Assembly (NCBI GenBank): GCA_944324655.1
Contig: CALUXF010000012.1
Coordinates: 1 to 47,040, forward strand
DNA length: 47,040 nucleotides
Direction of reading: 5' to 3'
Source: Candidatus Avelusimicrobium aviculae
GTDB lineage: Bacteria; Elusimicrobiota; Elusimicrobia; Elusimicrobiales; Elusimicrobiaceae
The notes beneath the pieces were generated by a model that was given only the letters and a program-made list of their open reading frames with translations, made no database searches and was not told the DNA's origin. The translations under genes and the position numbers were made by a program. Positions 1 to 7,990 of this stretch are shown here, piece after piece. The number at the start of each line of letters is the position of its first letter. Positions within the stretch are counted from its first letter, which is position 1.

Positions 1-1146
1 ACTTGTCCGTTTGGGGCGCTCTCCTTGGTGAACCGCAAAGCGGTGGCCAATGCCAGCTGCACGATGTGCGGCGCGTGCGTGTCGGTCTGCCCGGTGAAAG
101 CGCTGTCTTTGCCGGCCGCCGGCGCGGTAAAGAAAGACTTGTCCGCCTATAAAGGCGTATGGGCCTTTATTGAAATTTCCGATAACGGGCAAAAACAGTC
201 TGTGCGCCCGGTGGGCTTTGAGCTCTTGTCCAAAGGGCGTGAACTGGCCGACCAGCTGGGTGAAGAACTGTGCGCCGTGGTAATTGGCGATAATATCCAA
301 CCGTATTTTGCTGAATTGTCCTCTTACGGGGCGGATAAAATCTACGCGGTGGAAGGCCCCGCCTATCACGATTACAACACCGCCGCTTACGCCAACGCGA
401 TGGTTACTTTAATTAAAAAGTACAACCCCAGCGTGGTATTGTATCCGTCCACTTATATAGGGCGTGATTTGTCCCCGCGCATTTCCTCTGAACTGTTTGT
501 GGGTTTAACGGCGGACTGCACCGGCTTGTCCATTCAGGACGGCCTGCTTATTCAAACCCGCCCCGCCTTTGGCGGAAACATCATGGCGGACATTAAATGC
601 CCGGATTACCGGCCCCAAATGTCCACCGTGCGCCCCAATGTGTTTAAGAAAGTGGTAAGCCGCCCCGGCGCCATGGCCCAAATAGTCAACGAGCCTGTTG
701 CCGTACCGGCGGAAGCGGGCAAAGTGCGTATTGTAAGCAAACATATGGACCCGATTGCCTGCGGCGAAAAGCTGGACGAAGCCGAAGTGGTGTTGGCCGG
801 CGGCCGCGGCATGAAAGACAAAGCGGGTTTTGACCTTTTGGAAAGCTTGGCTTGCGAACTGGGCGGCGCGGTAGGCGCTTCCCGCGCGGCGATTGACTTG
901 GGCCTCAAACCCAAAGAAAAACAGATTGGCCAGTCCGGCGTAACGGTGGCGGCCAAACTGTATGTGGCGTGCGGTATTTCCGGCGCGGTGCAGCATATTG
1001 TGGGTATGGAACACAGCGACACCATCATAGCCGTAAATAAAGACGCCAACGCGCCTATTTTCAATGTGTGCAAATATGGTTTTGTGGGTGATGCCCGCCA
1101 AATTTTGCCTAAAGTGATTGACGGCGTAAAGAAAGCCAAAAACTAA
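1..1146 (+). CDS. etfA: Electron transfer flavoprotein alpha subunit with N-terminal ferredoxin domain (5' truncated)
   Basis: This is the alpha subunit of an electron transfer flavoprotein, which binds FAD and with EtfB passes electrons between acyl-CoA or lactate dehydrogenases, NADH and ferredoxin. Frame 1 is open to the window edge and begins T-C-P-F-G-A-L, the tail of a first 4Fe-4S motif. A second complete motif, CTMCGACVSVCP, follows. The gene therefore starts upstream, and the TTG at 25 is only an internal codon. The C-terminal FAD domain is recognisable from the ACGISGAVQH and NKDANAPIF stretches. Fusion of a 2[4Fe-4S] ferredoxin domain to EtfA is known from bifurcating or confurcating Etf complexes of anaerobes. 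EtfB and a dehydrogenase probably lie just outside the window. The family call is firm; bifurcation is inference. Confidence 0.93.
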   Translation, partial: TCPFGALSLVNRKAVANASCTMCGACVSVCPVKALSLPAAGAVKKDLSAYKGVWAFIEISDNGQKQSVRPVGFELLSKGRELADQLGEELCAVVIGDNIQPYFAELSSYGADKIYAVEGPAYHDYNTAAYANAMVTLIKKYNPSVVLYPSTYIGRDLSPRISSELFVGLTADCTGLSIQDGLLIQTRPAFGGNIMADIKCPDYRPQMSTVRPNVFKKVVSRPGAMAQIVNEPVAVPAEAGKVRIVSKHMDPIACGEKLDEAEVVLAGGRGMKDKAGFDLLESLACELGGAVGASRAAIDLGLKPKEKQIGQSGVTVAAKLYVACGISGAVQHIVGMEHSDTIIAVNKDANAPIFNVCKYGFVGDARQILPKVIDGVKKAKN

Positions 1147-1162
1147 GTTTTTCCTTTTTGGT

Positions 1163-1191
1163 AAAAGCCCCGCGTTTAGCGGGGCTTTTTT
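1163..1191 (+). terminator. Intrinsic terminator after etfA
   Basis: A 7-bp GC-rich stem (GCCCCGC / GCGGGGC) with a 5-base loop is followed by a run of T. It starts about 20 bases after the etfA stop codon and ends that transcription unit. Confidence 0.9.
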
Positions 1192-1292
1192 ATGCGGAAA
1201 CTTTTGATAAAAAACGCTTAGGCATTTAGGCCCAGTATCAAATAGGTCTAAAGTCTCTTGTTTCCACACCCCCTTTTTAGGATAATAAAAAC

Positions 1293-2438
1293 ATGAATAT
1301 ATCTTGGAGGAGCCTGGGGGCTTGTTTAGCGGTTATGCTGTATGTGCCGTGTTGTTGGGCGCAAAAAGACTCTTTTACCCGTGCGTTGCGTCAAGTTACC
1401 CGGCAGGTGGAGCAGTCTTCCCGGCCGCAAAGCGTGAAAAATGCCGCGGCTTCTCTGCTTCAGATGGAAAAAACGCTTGGCGGCAGCTGTGCGCGCGATA
1501 TGTTTTCGGCTTCTTTTAAATCTCTTCCAGAGCGTCTTCCCCAGGAATTTACACAGCACAACGCCCAGTTACAGCAAAAAGCTTTACATAATTTTTTAGA
1601 AAAAGAAGCGTATCTTTCCTTACAAAAAGCCTCTGTTAATAAATCGGTGCTTTTTCAGCTGTATGATAGTGTTATCCCCTATGGCAAACTAATTCCTCCT
1701 TCTGCACGTGTGGTATTGGTGGGGGAAACGCATGAACAAAGACGCGTAATGCAGGAAGTTTTGTCTATACTGGTGGATTATCAAAAAGCCCATCCGCAGA
1801 AAAAAGTGTATTATGCTTCTGAGTTTGTGGATGATTTGTCCGCGGAAGAAAACGGTTTTTACGCCATATCCAGAGAAGAAATAAACAAAGCCGTGCGTAA
1901 AAGGCCGTTTTACAGGCCTTATACAGAGTGGATTATTCGTTTCGGTATCCCGGTGGTTGGGCTGGAAAATCCGGTGGTTTCTGATCAGGCCATAGCTGAG
2001 GATTATACCCATAACGAGGGTTCCGCCGCGTACCGGGTATGGTCTTCTCCCGCTGGGGTGGATAAAAGGAACAATTATTGGGCGCGCGTTATAAAAAATA
2101 TTTTACAGAAAGATCCAAACGCGGTTGTTTTTGTGCATGCCGGGTTGGGCCACACTAATTACAATCAGCCGGGGTCGCTTGCTTTAAAGTTACGGGCCTA
2201 CCAGCCTTTTGTGTTAGAATTTAATTATGCTTTAGGGGCTAATTTAAACGGCTTGATAGAGAAATATGCCCCCTTTCCCCAAAACATTAACCAATACCGC
2301 GCCCAATTGCGGGCCAGGGATGAGTTTAGTTTTTATAATTTGCTGGCGGTGCGTGTTATGCAGGATAAGCGTTGGGCGTTGGCGGTAGGGTGTGATATGC
2401 ATGTGTTTTTCCATGACTGGGCATACTCTGCAAAATAG
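1293..2438 (+). CDS. Exported ChaN/TIKI-superfamily protein (haem-binding-uptake-like)
   Basis: A 381-residue protein with an N-terminal signal peptide (hydrophobic stretch ending near CCWAQ, residues 10-24). Residues 144-147 read G-E-T-H, after a hydrophobic strand, and residues 282-287 read H-A-G-L-G-H. These are the paired motifs of the ChaN / EreA / TIKI (TraB-PrgY) superfamily, in which the Glu and His residues bind metal or haem. Between them is a region rich in charged helices with E-F and E-N motifs. It stands alone between two terminators. Members range from iron-regulated lipoproteins to metalloproteases, so the activity here is open; a periplasmic or envelope location is likely. 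The start is the only ATG before the signal peptide. Confidence 0.72.
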   Translation: MNISWRSLGACLAVMLYVPCCWAQKDSFTRALRQVTRQVEQSSRPQSVKNAAASLLQMEKTLGGSCARDMFSASFKSLPERLPQEFTQHNAQLQQKALHNFLEKEAYLSLQKASVNKSVLFQLYDSVIPYGKLIPPSARVVLVGETHEQRRVMQEVLSILVDYQKAHPQKKVYYASEFVDDLSAEENGFYAISREEINKAVRKRPFYRPYTEWIIRFGIPVVGLENPVVSDQAIAEDYTHNEGSAAYRVWSSPAGVDKRNNYWARVIKNILQKDPNAVVFVHAGLGHTNYNQPGSLALKLRAYQPFVLEFNYALGANLNGLIEKYAPFPQNINQYRAQLRARDEFSFYNLLAVRVMQDKRWALAVGCDMHVFFHDWAYSAK

Positions 2439-2453
2439 ATTTTAATATTCATT

Positions 2454-2483
2454 AAATCCCGGGGGATTGCCCCGGGATTTTTT
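2454..2483 (+). terminator. Intrinsic terminator after the ChaN-like gene
   Basis: An 8-bp stem TCCCGGGG / CCCCGGGA with a 5-base loop is followed by TTTTTTG. It lies just downstream of the stop codon of the ChaN-like gene. Confidence 0.9.
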
Positions 2484-2500
2484 GTTTCGTTTGACGGGTT

Positions 2501-2532
2501 AAAAATAAAAACCCGGCTTTGCGGCCGGGTTT
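2501..2532 (-). terminator. Intrinsic terminator of the small minus-strand gene
   Basis: On the minus strand a 7-bp stem ACCCGGC / GCCGGGT is followed by a T-rich run (the A-run at 2501-2511 on the plus strand). It lies about 10 bases beyond the stop of the gene at 2542-2790 and supports that gene being transcribed. Confidence 0.8.
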
Positions 2533-2541
2533 ACAGGGGGT

Positions 2542-2790
2542 TTACAACGTTTGTTTAATGTTGCAAAACCAGGCACCGTGGGTAGTGCTGCCGGCCTTTT
2601 TAAGGAGGGGATTATCCGGCGTGAGGGTGCGGGTAATACGTTTGTTTTGACGGTATATGAAAGCAGCTTCTTTGGGAGAAAGATATACAATGTTCTCCTC
2701 TTGGGCAAAGGGGGCTGTATAAGGGAATTTTGCGCTGCCCTCGTGTGCGTGTCCAAACAATAAATTTTTAATTTTCTTATATGCTTTCAT
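2542..2790 (-). CDS. Small protein of unknown function
   Basis: An 82-residue basic protein beginning MKAYKKIKNLL. I recognise no family. It is likely a real gene for two reasons: a good intrinsic terminator follows directly on the minus strand, and a TATACT -10 box lies exactly 6 bases before the ATG (plus-strand 2797-2802). The frame stays open upstream to another ATG at 2832, which would add 14 residues, but nothing resembling a ribosome-binding site precedes either start. If the TATACT box is used, the mRNA would begin at or next to the ATG. No signal peptide or membrane segment is seen. The last third contains scattered Gly, His, Trp and Cys residues but no recognisable metal motif. Confidence 0.5.
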   Translation of the reverse strand: MKAYKKIKNLLFGHAHEGSAKFPYTAPFAQEENIVYLSPKEAAFIYRQNKRITRTLTPDNPLLKKAGSTTHGAWFCNIKQTL

Positions 2791-2796
2791 ACTTAC

Positions 2797-2802
2797 AGTA
2801 TA
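2797..2802 (-). promoter_or_regulatory. -10 box 6 bases before the ATG (candidate leaderless start)
   Basis: TATACT on the minus strand ends 6 bases before the ATG at 2790. There is no Shine-Dalgarno between them and the -35 is weak. Confidence 0.4.
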
Positions 2803-2918
2803 GCCTTTGCGTTGCCGCGGGGCCAGGGCCATTGGGCCCGTCTTTGAAGGGATTTTGGACCTATGTAAAATGAGGCCTTTTGGCCCCGGTTTCTATGCTT
2901 TAAGAAAGCGGGAATTGG

Positions 2919-2924
2919 TATAAT
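2919..2924 (+). promoter_or_regulatory. Extended -10 promoter of the histidine kinase gene
   Basis: TGGTATAAT is an extended -10 motif (TGnTATAAT) 16 bases before the kinase start. It is followed by an AAGG ribosome-binding site. Confidence 0.5.
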
Positions 2925-2940
2925 TTATATAAGGTTAGTT

Positions 2941-4647
2941 ATGTCTATATTTTCTAAACTTTTTAAATTATTCCTTACCGTGGTATTGATGCCGCTGATA
3001 CCTATGGCGTTGCTTCTTGTGTATTATCAGGAGCATTTAAAAGACAATATTTTGGAAACCCACGCTAACCTTGCCCAAATGGCTGCGTCTTCCATCAACC
3101 AACATATTGAAGATTTGGGGTGGCGTTTGTCTTTTGCCCAAAACGTGTCTGAAGCGTTGCAAAAATCACAAAGCCCTCAAGAGCTGTTACATAATGCCAT
3201 GGCCGCCAATCCGGATTTTTTAATGCTGGCGGTGCTTGATAAAGAAGGAAAAGAAACCTACCGCGTGGGGGAAAAAGCTTTGTTGGCTAAAATACCCCCG
3301 CTGGATTTGTCGCAAGACGATTCTTTGCCGCAAGCGGGAAGCAATGACGTGTCCGTCAGCGGGTTTGAAGTGGTGGAAGGCCGCCCTATCAGTGAGTTTG
3401 TGTACACCATGCCCAATGGGAATTATTTGTACGGCATCGTCAGTTTTTTTGGTTTGCTTACCCGCATGCAGGAACAGCGCATAGGCCGCACGGGGCAGAT
3501 TTATATTGTGGGGGAAGACGGTCAGTTCTTTTATGGGGAACATCAGCCCCGGCTGGGGATTGCGGCCGGAGAAATGAAGCGGATTTTTGAAGGGAAAGAA
3601 CGCTTTATTAAAAGCTTAAAGGGAAAAGGCTCTTCTTTTGTGGGGGCGTATGCGCCTACTCCTATTTGGGGCACCTATGCGGTGGTTCTTCAATTTAAAG
3701 ACGAAGCTTTTCGCGCCATACACTACACAAATATCATTATTCTGCTGTTCATGCTTGCCATCGCCACGCTGGCTTATTTCGGCGCGCTTACTTTTGCGGA
3801 AAGCTTGGGTGAGCCCATTGCCGCTTTGGATAAAGCCGCTAAGGAAGTAAGCGAAGGAAACTTAGACCAAAAGATAGATGAAGACATCGGCTGGGGGGAA
3901 TTTAAAAATTTAATTACTTCTTTTAATAAGATGACGGCCGATTTAAAGGATTACCAAGCGCTCCAGCTGCAAGCCCAGCTCAGCCAAATGAAAGAAGATT
4001 TATTCCGCGCCGTGGCGCATGATTTGCGCGCCCCGCTGCTTGGGTTGCAGGGATATATTTACATACTTTCCAGCGGCAAGGCCAGCCAAGAAGAAGAAAA
4101 AGAGTATTTGCGCTTAATGAGCCAGGCCGCCGCCAACTTATCCGCTTTGCTGGAAGATGTGCTGGACGTTTCCCGTTTGGAAGCCGGCATGTTGAACCCT
4201 TCTTTTAAAGAAGTGGATTTGCAGAAACTGGCGCGGGAGGCGGCCGATACGGTGGCTCCCTCCGCGCAGGAAAAAAAGCTGGAGCTGACGGTACAAGTGC
4301 CTTCCGTTTCCTTGCAGGCGGACGAACAACTGCTTCGCCGGGTACTGGTGAATTTGCTTTCCAACGCCATCAAATTTACCCAAGAGGGTTTTGTGCGTTT
4401 GGAAGCGAAGAAAGAAAAGAGCGGGGTTTCCATCACCGTGCAGGACAGCGGTATGGGTATTGACCCGAAAGACCAGCAAACCATTTTTGAAAAATACCAT
4501 CAAGTCCGTTCGGATTCCCGCGGGTACGGCTTGGGCTTATTTATCAGCAGGCAGATTGTCTGCGCGCATGGCGGGGATATTCAAGTATCATCCGAACCCG
4601 GCAAAGGAAGCACTTTTACCGTGCTCCTGCCGAAGGAGAAAAAATGA
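2941..4647 (+). CDS. Membrane-bound sensor histidine kinase
   Basis: A 568-residue two-component sensor kinase. Transmembrane helix 1 is at about residues 7-29. An extracytoplasmic sensor domain, probably a Cache-type PAS fold (GQIYIVGEDGQFFYG near its end), follows to about residue 258. Transmembrane helix 2 is at about 261-283, then HAMP, then a coiled linker. The dimerisation domain carries the phospho-acceptor His360 in AHDLRAPLLG. The ATPase domain has the N box LLSNAIKFT, G1 DSGMGI and G2 GYGLGLF, all intact. No response regulator is adjacent, so it is an orphan here; the partner must be elsewhere. The stop overlaps the start of the next gene by 4 bases (ATGA), which implies translational coupling. 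The signal it senses cannot be told from the sequence. Confidence 0.93.
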   Translation: MSIFSKLFKLFLTVVLMPLIPMALLLVYYQEHLKDNILETHANLAQMAASSINQHIEDLGWRLSFAQNVSEALQKSQSPQELLHNAMAANPDFLMLAVLDKEGKETYRVGEKALLAKIPPLDLSQDDSLPQAGSNDVSVSGFEVVEGRPISEFVYTMPNGNYLYGIVSFFGLLTRMQEQRIGRTGQIYIVGEDGQFFYGEHQPRLGIAAGEMKRIFEGKERFIKSLKGKGSSFVGAYAPTPIWGTYAVVLQFKDEAFRAIHYTNIIILLFMLAIATLAYFGALTFAESLGEPIAALDKAAKEVSEGNLDQKIDEDIGWGEFKNLITSFNKMTADLKDYQALQLQAQLSQMKEDLFRAVAHDLRAPLLGLQGYIYILSSGKASQEEEKEYLRLMSQAAANLSALLEDVLDVSRLEAGMLNPSFKEVDLQKLAREAADTVAPSAQEKKLELTVQVPSVSLQADEQLLRRVLVNLLSNAIKFTQEGFVRLEAKKEKSGVSITVQDSGMGIDPKDQQTIFEKYHQVRSDSRGYGLGLFISRQIVCAHGGDIQVSSEPGKGSTFTVLLPKEKK

Positions 4648-5357
4648 TAATTTTTTGGCGTCTGTTTTTGGCGTACTATTTGGCTGATTTTGCCCTATAC
4701 GGCAAACGGTTTTATTCCTATGGCACAAGCCACCCCTGGAAAGCCGCCGCCGCGCGCGGCGTGTTGTTTTTTCTGCTGGCATTGGCTTTGTGTTGGCAAT
4801 ACTTGAATATGCAGTGGTCTTTCTTTGGTTTGGCGCATATACGGGGCTGGGGCGCGTTGTTCCCCATTACGGCTTTGTATATATTTTCGGACGGGTGGTT
4901 TAAGTTGAGCGGGGCGCACAAATATCATAATACATTGTCTTTTGTGCTGCACGATTTGTTTAATTTGCTTGTATTGTTTTTGGCGGTGCCTTTTCGAGCG
5001 CTGTATGATACGGGCAGTTTTTTTGCTGAAACTTGGGTGATTTTCTTTGTGGGGTTATTGTTTGTTACCAAAGTGCTGGGCAATTTTATTTTTTGCGTGG
5101 AAAAAGATTTATACGGGCGCGATTTTCCCACCATGGACGAACATTGGATTATGATGCTTATGCGCGCCATTTTCTTTTTAACGGGTCTTTTGGCGGGCTG
5201 GCGCTGTTTGTTTTTTATGTCCGCCTGTTGGGTGGCGGTTATTTACGCGCGCAGAATACGCTTGATGGATATTTCTTCCTTTGCGTTTTATTTTGGTTTT
5301 GGCGTAACGTGTGTGGTAAGCTGGCTGGTGCATTGGCGGGTTTATTTAAATTGGTGA
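4644..5357 (+). CDS. Polytopic inner-membrane protein, DUF3307-like
   Basis: A 237-residue, very hydrophobic protein with six or seven predicted membrane helices. The N-terminal helix LFLAYYLADFALYG resembles the start of DUF3307 proteins, which share a conserved L-A-D-F core. The later D-E-H-W segment before a helix also fits that family loosely. It overlaps the histidine kinase stop by 4 bases and is followed after 4 bases by the exonuclease gene. It therefore belongs to a four-gene unit with the kinase, the exonuclease and gpmI. No enzymatic motif is visible. A role as a membrane partner of the kinase is possible but is inference. Confidence 0.6.
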   Translation: MIIFWRLFLAYYLADFALYGKRFYSYGTSHPWKAAAARGVLFFLLALALCWQYLNMQWSFFGLAHIRGWGALFPITALYIFSDGWFKLSGAHKYHNTLSFVLHDLFNLLVLFLAVPFRALYDTGSFFAETWVIFFVGLLFVTKVLGNFIFCVEKDLYGRDFPTMDEHWIMMLMRAIFFLTGLLAGWRCLFFMSACWVAVIYARRIRLMDISSFAFYFGFGVTCVVSWLVHWRVYLNW

Positions 5358-5361
5358 AAAT

Positions 5362-5970
5362 ATGCATTTAACGGACGCTAAATTTGCTTGCCTAGATACG
5401 GAAACCACCGGCCTTTCCCCGCTGGAAGGCGGAAAAATTTGCGAGATTGCCGTTTCCGTTACCCACCAAGGAGAGGTGGTGGAAGAGTTTTCTACCCTGT
5501 TAAACCCCGGTATGCCCATGAGCCCGGAGGTCATCAATATCCATGGCATTACCAATGAAATGGTGGCGGACGCCCCGTCTTTTGCGCAAGTGGCCCCCAA
5601 ACTGCTTTCGTTATTGGACGGCTGCGTATTGGTGGCCCACAACGCGGATTTTGACCTTGGTTTTTTACGCGAGGAGTTTGCTTCCTGCGGTTTTAGGCTG
5701 CCGGATAATCCCGTGTTGGATACGCTTAAACTGTGCCGAAAAAGCGGACGGTTTGCCAAAAATAATTTGGGCTGCGTAGCCCAGCAGCTGGGCATTAACT
5801 GCCAAGGCTGGCACCGGGCCATGGCCGATACAAAAATGGCGGAACAGATTTTTTATTATTTCTTAAACCGTTTGTACGCCCGCGGCGTGCACACGGTGGA
5901 GGATTTGCAAAAATTTCAGTTTAAGAAGTGGACGGAACTGATTTGTACTGATAAGGAGAGTATAGTATGA
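5362..5970 (+). CDS. DnaQ-like 3'-5' exonuclease (DEDDh)
   Basis: A 202-residue DEDDh exonuclease of the DNA polymerase III epsilon superfamily. Exo I is LDTETTG with Asp12 and Glu14; Exo II is HNADFD with Asp96; Exo III is HRAMAD with His151 and Asp156. All catalytic residues are present, so the protein should remove 3' nucleotides in a Mg2+-dependent reaction. It is shorter than E. coli DnaQ but matches stand-alone exonucleases and the PolC exonuclease domain. It could be the proofreading subunit or a repair or RNA-trimming exonuclease, so no symbol is given. Its stop overlaps the gpmI start by 4 bases. Confidence 0.88.
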   Translation: MHLTDAKFACLDTETTGLSPLEGGKICEIAVSVTHQGEVVEEFSTLLNPGMPMSPEVINIHGITNEMVADAPSFAQVAPKLLSLLDGCVLVAHNADFDLGFLREEFASCGFRLPDNPVLDTLKLCRKSGRFAKNNLGCVAQQLGINCQGWHRAMADTKMAEQIFYYFLNRLYARGVHTVEDLQKFQFKKWTELICTDKESIV

Positions 5971-7520
5971 AAAAAGTAGTGCTTATTATTCGTGACGGGT
6001 GGGGTAACGCCAAGCCCGGCAAATACAATGCGGTGTCTAACGCCAAGACGCCCAATATGGACAAATATTTAAAAGAATATCCGCATACGCAAATTGAAGC
6101 TTCCGGCGAGCAGGTCGGCCTGCCGGCGGGGTATATGGGCTCTTCGGAAGTGGGCCACTTAAACATGGGGGCTGGGCGCATTGTGGTGCAGGAACTTAAA
6201 CGTTTAAAAGACACCATTGAGGACGGCTCTTTATTTCAGTCCGCCGCTTTCAGCGCGTGCATAGACAACTGCCTTAAAAACAACAAACCCCTGCATGTGA
6301 TGGGGTTGGTGCAGGATGAAGGCGTTCACGCCCATCAGGATCACTTGCACGCCATTATGAAATACGCCGCCGAAAAAGGCATTAAAAATGTATACATCCA
6401 TTTCTTTTCCGACGGGCGCGACACGCCTCCCCAAAGTGCGCTTGGTTTTATCCGCACGCTGGAACAAAAAATTAAGGAATACGGCGTGGGCCAAATCGCC
6501 ACTATCCAAGGCCGTTACTACGCCATGGATCGCGGCGAAGACTGGAGCCTGACCGATAAAGCCTATAATTTAATTGTACACGCCCAGGGTTTGCACGGCG
6601 CTACCGCCGAAGAAGTAGTGGCCGAAGATTACAAAACCATGAAAACGCCGGACGGCGGCCCCATGGTGGACGAATATATTCCGCCTACTGTATTGGGGAA
6701 TTATAAAGGAATGGAGCCCGGCTCCAGCGTGGTTTTCTTTAACTTCCGGCAGGACCGCGCCATCCAGCTCACCCGCGCATTTATTGACGATAATTACCCG
6801 GGCCGCCGCGGCGAACGCGTCCCCTGCGTATACTGCGGCTTAACCAAATATTATGACGCTTTCCCCTTTAACGCTTTGCCTTCCATGACGGACGGCGGCG
6901 GCATGAACAATTTGCTGGGGGAAGTGATTTCCAAAGCCGGTTTAAAACAGCTCCGCTTGGCGGAAACGCAAAAATTCAAACACGTAACTTCCTTTTTTAA
7001 CGGGAAATTGATTAAGCCCTATCCCGGGGAAGACCGCATAGAAATTAAAGGCCGTTTTGACCCGGCCACTTTTGCCGAACACCCGGAAATGGAAGCTTAT
7101 ATTGTAAAGGACGAAGCCCTCAAACAAATCGCTTCCCAAAAGTATGACTTTATCGTCATCAACTTTGCCAACTGCGATATGGTGGGCCATACGGGCAATT
7201 TGCAATCCGTTATTAAAGCGGTGGAAACGGTGGACGAATGCACCGGCGCGGTGGCGGAAGCGGCTTTAGCCAAGGATTACGACGTGTTCATCACGTCAGA
7301 CCACGGCAACGCCGAAGAAATGTGGGACGAAAAAATCAACATGCCCAAAACCGCTCACACCACCAACTTGGTGGATTTTGTGTATTTGAGCAAAGACCAC
7401 AAAAACGCCGTTATGCAGCCCGCAGGCAACCTGGGGGATATTGCCGTAACGGTGCTGGACGTGATGGGGCTTGAAAAACCGGCCGATATGACGGCTAAAA
7501 GCTTGATCGCTTCCAAATAG
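5967..7520 (+). CDS. gpmI: 2,3-bisphosphoglycerate-independent phosphoglycerate mutase
   Basis: A 517-residue cofactor-independent phosphoglycerate mutase that interconverts 3- and 2-phosphoglycerate in glycolysis and gluconeogenesis using two Mn2+ ions. The metal-binding start is IIRDGWG (Asp10). The phosphorylated Ser60 lies in GSSEVGHLNMGAGR, where family members usually have GNSEVGH. C-terminal metal ligands are in NFANCDMVGHTG and TSDHGNAEEM. Length is normal for the family. It overlaps the preceding exonuclease by 4 bases and is followed by a strong terminator, so it is the last gene of the unit that starts with the histidine kinase. Confidence 0.97.
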   Translation: MKKVVLIIRDGWGNAKPGKYNAVSNAKTPNMDKYLKEYPHTQIEASGEQVGLPAGYMGSSEVGHLNMGAGRIVVQELKRLKDTIEDGSLFQSAAFSACIDNCLKNNKPLHVMGLVQDEGVHAHQDHLHAIMKYAAEKGIKNVYIHFFSDGRDTPPQSALGFIRTLEQKIKEYGVGQIATIQGRYYAMDRGEDWSLTDKAYNLIVHAQGLHGATAEEVVAEDYKTMKTPDGGPMVDEYIPPTVLGNYKGMEPGSSVVFFNFRQDRAIQLTRAFIDDNYPGRRGERVPCVYCGLTKYYDAFPFNALPSMTDGGGMNNLLGEVISKAGLKQLRLAETQKFKHVTSFFNGKLIKPYPGEDRIEIKGRFDPATFAEHPEMEAYIVKDEALKQIASQKYDFIVINFANCDMVGHTGNLQSVIKAVETVDECTGAVAEAALAKDYDVFITSDHGNAEEMWDEKINMPKTAHTTNLVDFVYLSKDHKNAVMQPAGNLGDIAVTVLDVMGLEKPADMTAKSLIASK

Positions 7521-7534
7521 TTTAGGTTGCAACA

Positions 7535-7567
7535 GCAAAAAAGGGGTCTTAACGGGCCCCTTTTTTG
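7535..7567 (+). terminator. Intrinsic terminator after gpmI
   Basis: A long stem GCAAAAAAGGGG / CCCCTTTTTTGC with a short loop lies about 15 bases after the gpmI stop. Confidence 0.9.
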
Positions 7568-7588
7568 CGGGTTATTCCTATAAAAAGC

Positions 7589-7594
7589 TACAAT
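7589..7594 (+). promoter_or_regulatory. -10 box 6 bases before the DUF167 ATG (candidate leaderless start)
   Basis: TACAAT is followed by ACGGTT and then ATG at 7601. There is no Shine-Dalgarno. A weak -35 (TTGCGG, 7565-7570) lies 18 bases upstream. Confidence 0.45.
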
Positions 7595-7600
7595 ACGGTT

Positions 7601-7828
7601 ATGGAACAATACCTAAAAGTAAAAGTGCACGCGGGGGAGAAAAAGAACCGTTTGGAGGTAAAATCTCCGGATAGTTTTGAGGTTTGGGTAAAAGCCCCCG
7701 CGCAGGAAGGCCGCGCCAATGAGGCCGTGCGCACTCTTTTGGCGCAGCACTTGGGGGTGTCGGAAAATAAGCTTTCCCTTATTAAAGGTGCCGCCAGCCC
7801 GGCCAAAATTTTTTTAAAACGCCCGTAA
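7601..7828 (+). CDS. DUF167 / YggU-family protein
   Basis: A 75-residue protein of the DUF167 (YggU) family. The family hallmarks are an N-terminal strand KVKVHAGEKKNRLEV, the central V-x-A-P-A-x-x-G-x-A-N-x-A segment (residues 31-43), and the C-terminal KLSLIKGAASPAKIFL. The function of the family is not established. An in-frame ATG 12 codons upstream is ignored because the family starts here and a TACAAT -10 box sits between the two starts. It is a single-gene unit: a terminator precedes it and another overlaps its stop codon. Confidence 0.82.
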   Translation: MEQYLKVKVHAGEKKNRLEVKSPDSFEVWVKAPAQEGRANEAVRTLLAQHLGVSENKLSLIKGAASPAKIFLKRP

Positions 7829-7842
7829 AGGGCTGTTTTTTT
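7820..7842 (+). terminator. Short intrinsic terminator overlapping the DUF167 stop
   Basis: A 4-5 bp stem GCCC / GGGC with a GTAAA loop that includes the stop codon is followed by TGTTTTTTT. Confidence 0.65.
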
Positions 7843-7843
7843 G

Positions 7844-7849
7844 TATAAT
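7844..7849 (+). promoter_or_regulatory. -10 box of the ribosomal protein operon leader
   Basis: TATAAT sits just behind the DUF167 terminator and would start a leader of about 135 bases in front of rpsF. No good -35 is visible because the terminator occupies that place. Confidence 0.4.
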
Positions 7850-7855
7850 AATTAT

Positions 7856-7947
7856 AAGGAAGGAATTGCCGCGGCCACTGGTGAAAAGGCGCCGGAAAGA
7901 TATTCCCTAAAGCCAAAACGGGGTGATAAACCGCCCCGCAGAGGTTT
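7856..7947 (+). promoter_or_regulatory. Structured rpsF leader, candidate S6:S18 autoregulatory element
   Basis: The region can fold into a hairpin closed by GGAAT (from 7862) and ATTCC (to 7906). Inside it, a GC-rich stem pairs CCG..GCC with GGC..CGG around an A-rich loop containing ACTGGTGAAAA. A second hairpin CGGGG / CCCCG follows at about 7919-7938, with a T-run near 7945. Many bacteria carry an RNA in the rpsF leader that binds the S6:S18 complex by mimicking its 16S rRNA site. Position and shape fit, but I could not compare it with the published motif. Confidence 0.4.
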
Positions 7948-7978
7948 TTTGACTTAACAAAAACAAACATAAAAATAG

Positions 7979-7984
7979 TATAAT
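7979..7984 (+). promoter_or_regulatory. -10 box 6 bases before the rpsF ATG (candidate leaderless start)
   Basis: TATAAT, then CAGTAT, then ATG at 7991. TTAACA at 7954-7959 could serve as a -35 with a long 19-base spacer. No Shine-Dalgarno precedes rpsF. Confidence 0.45.
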
Positions 7985-7990
7985 CAGTAT

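Noticed and set aside
505-1269. Long minus-strand open frame opposite etfA
   Set aside because: It is the antisense shadow of etfA; it has no ribosome-binding site or family similarity.
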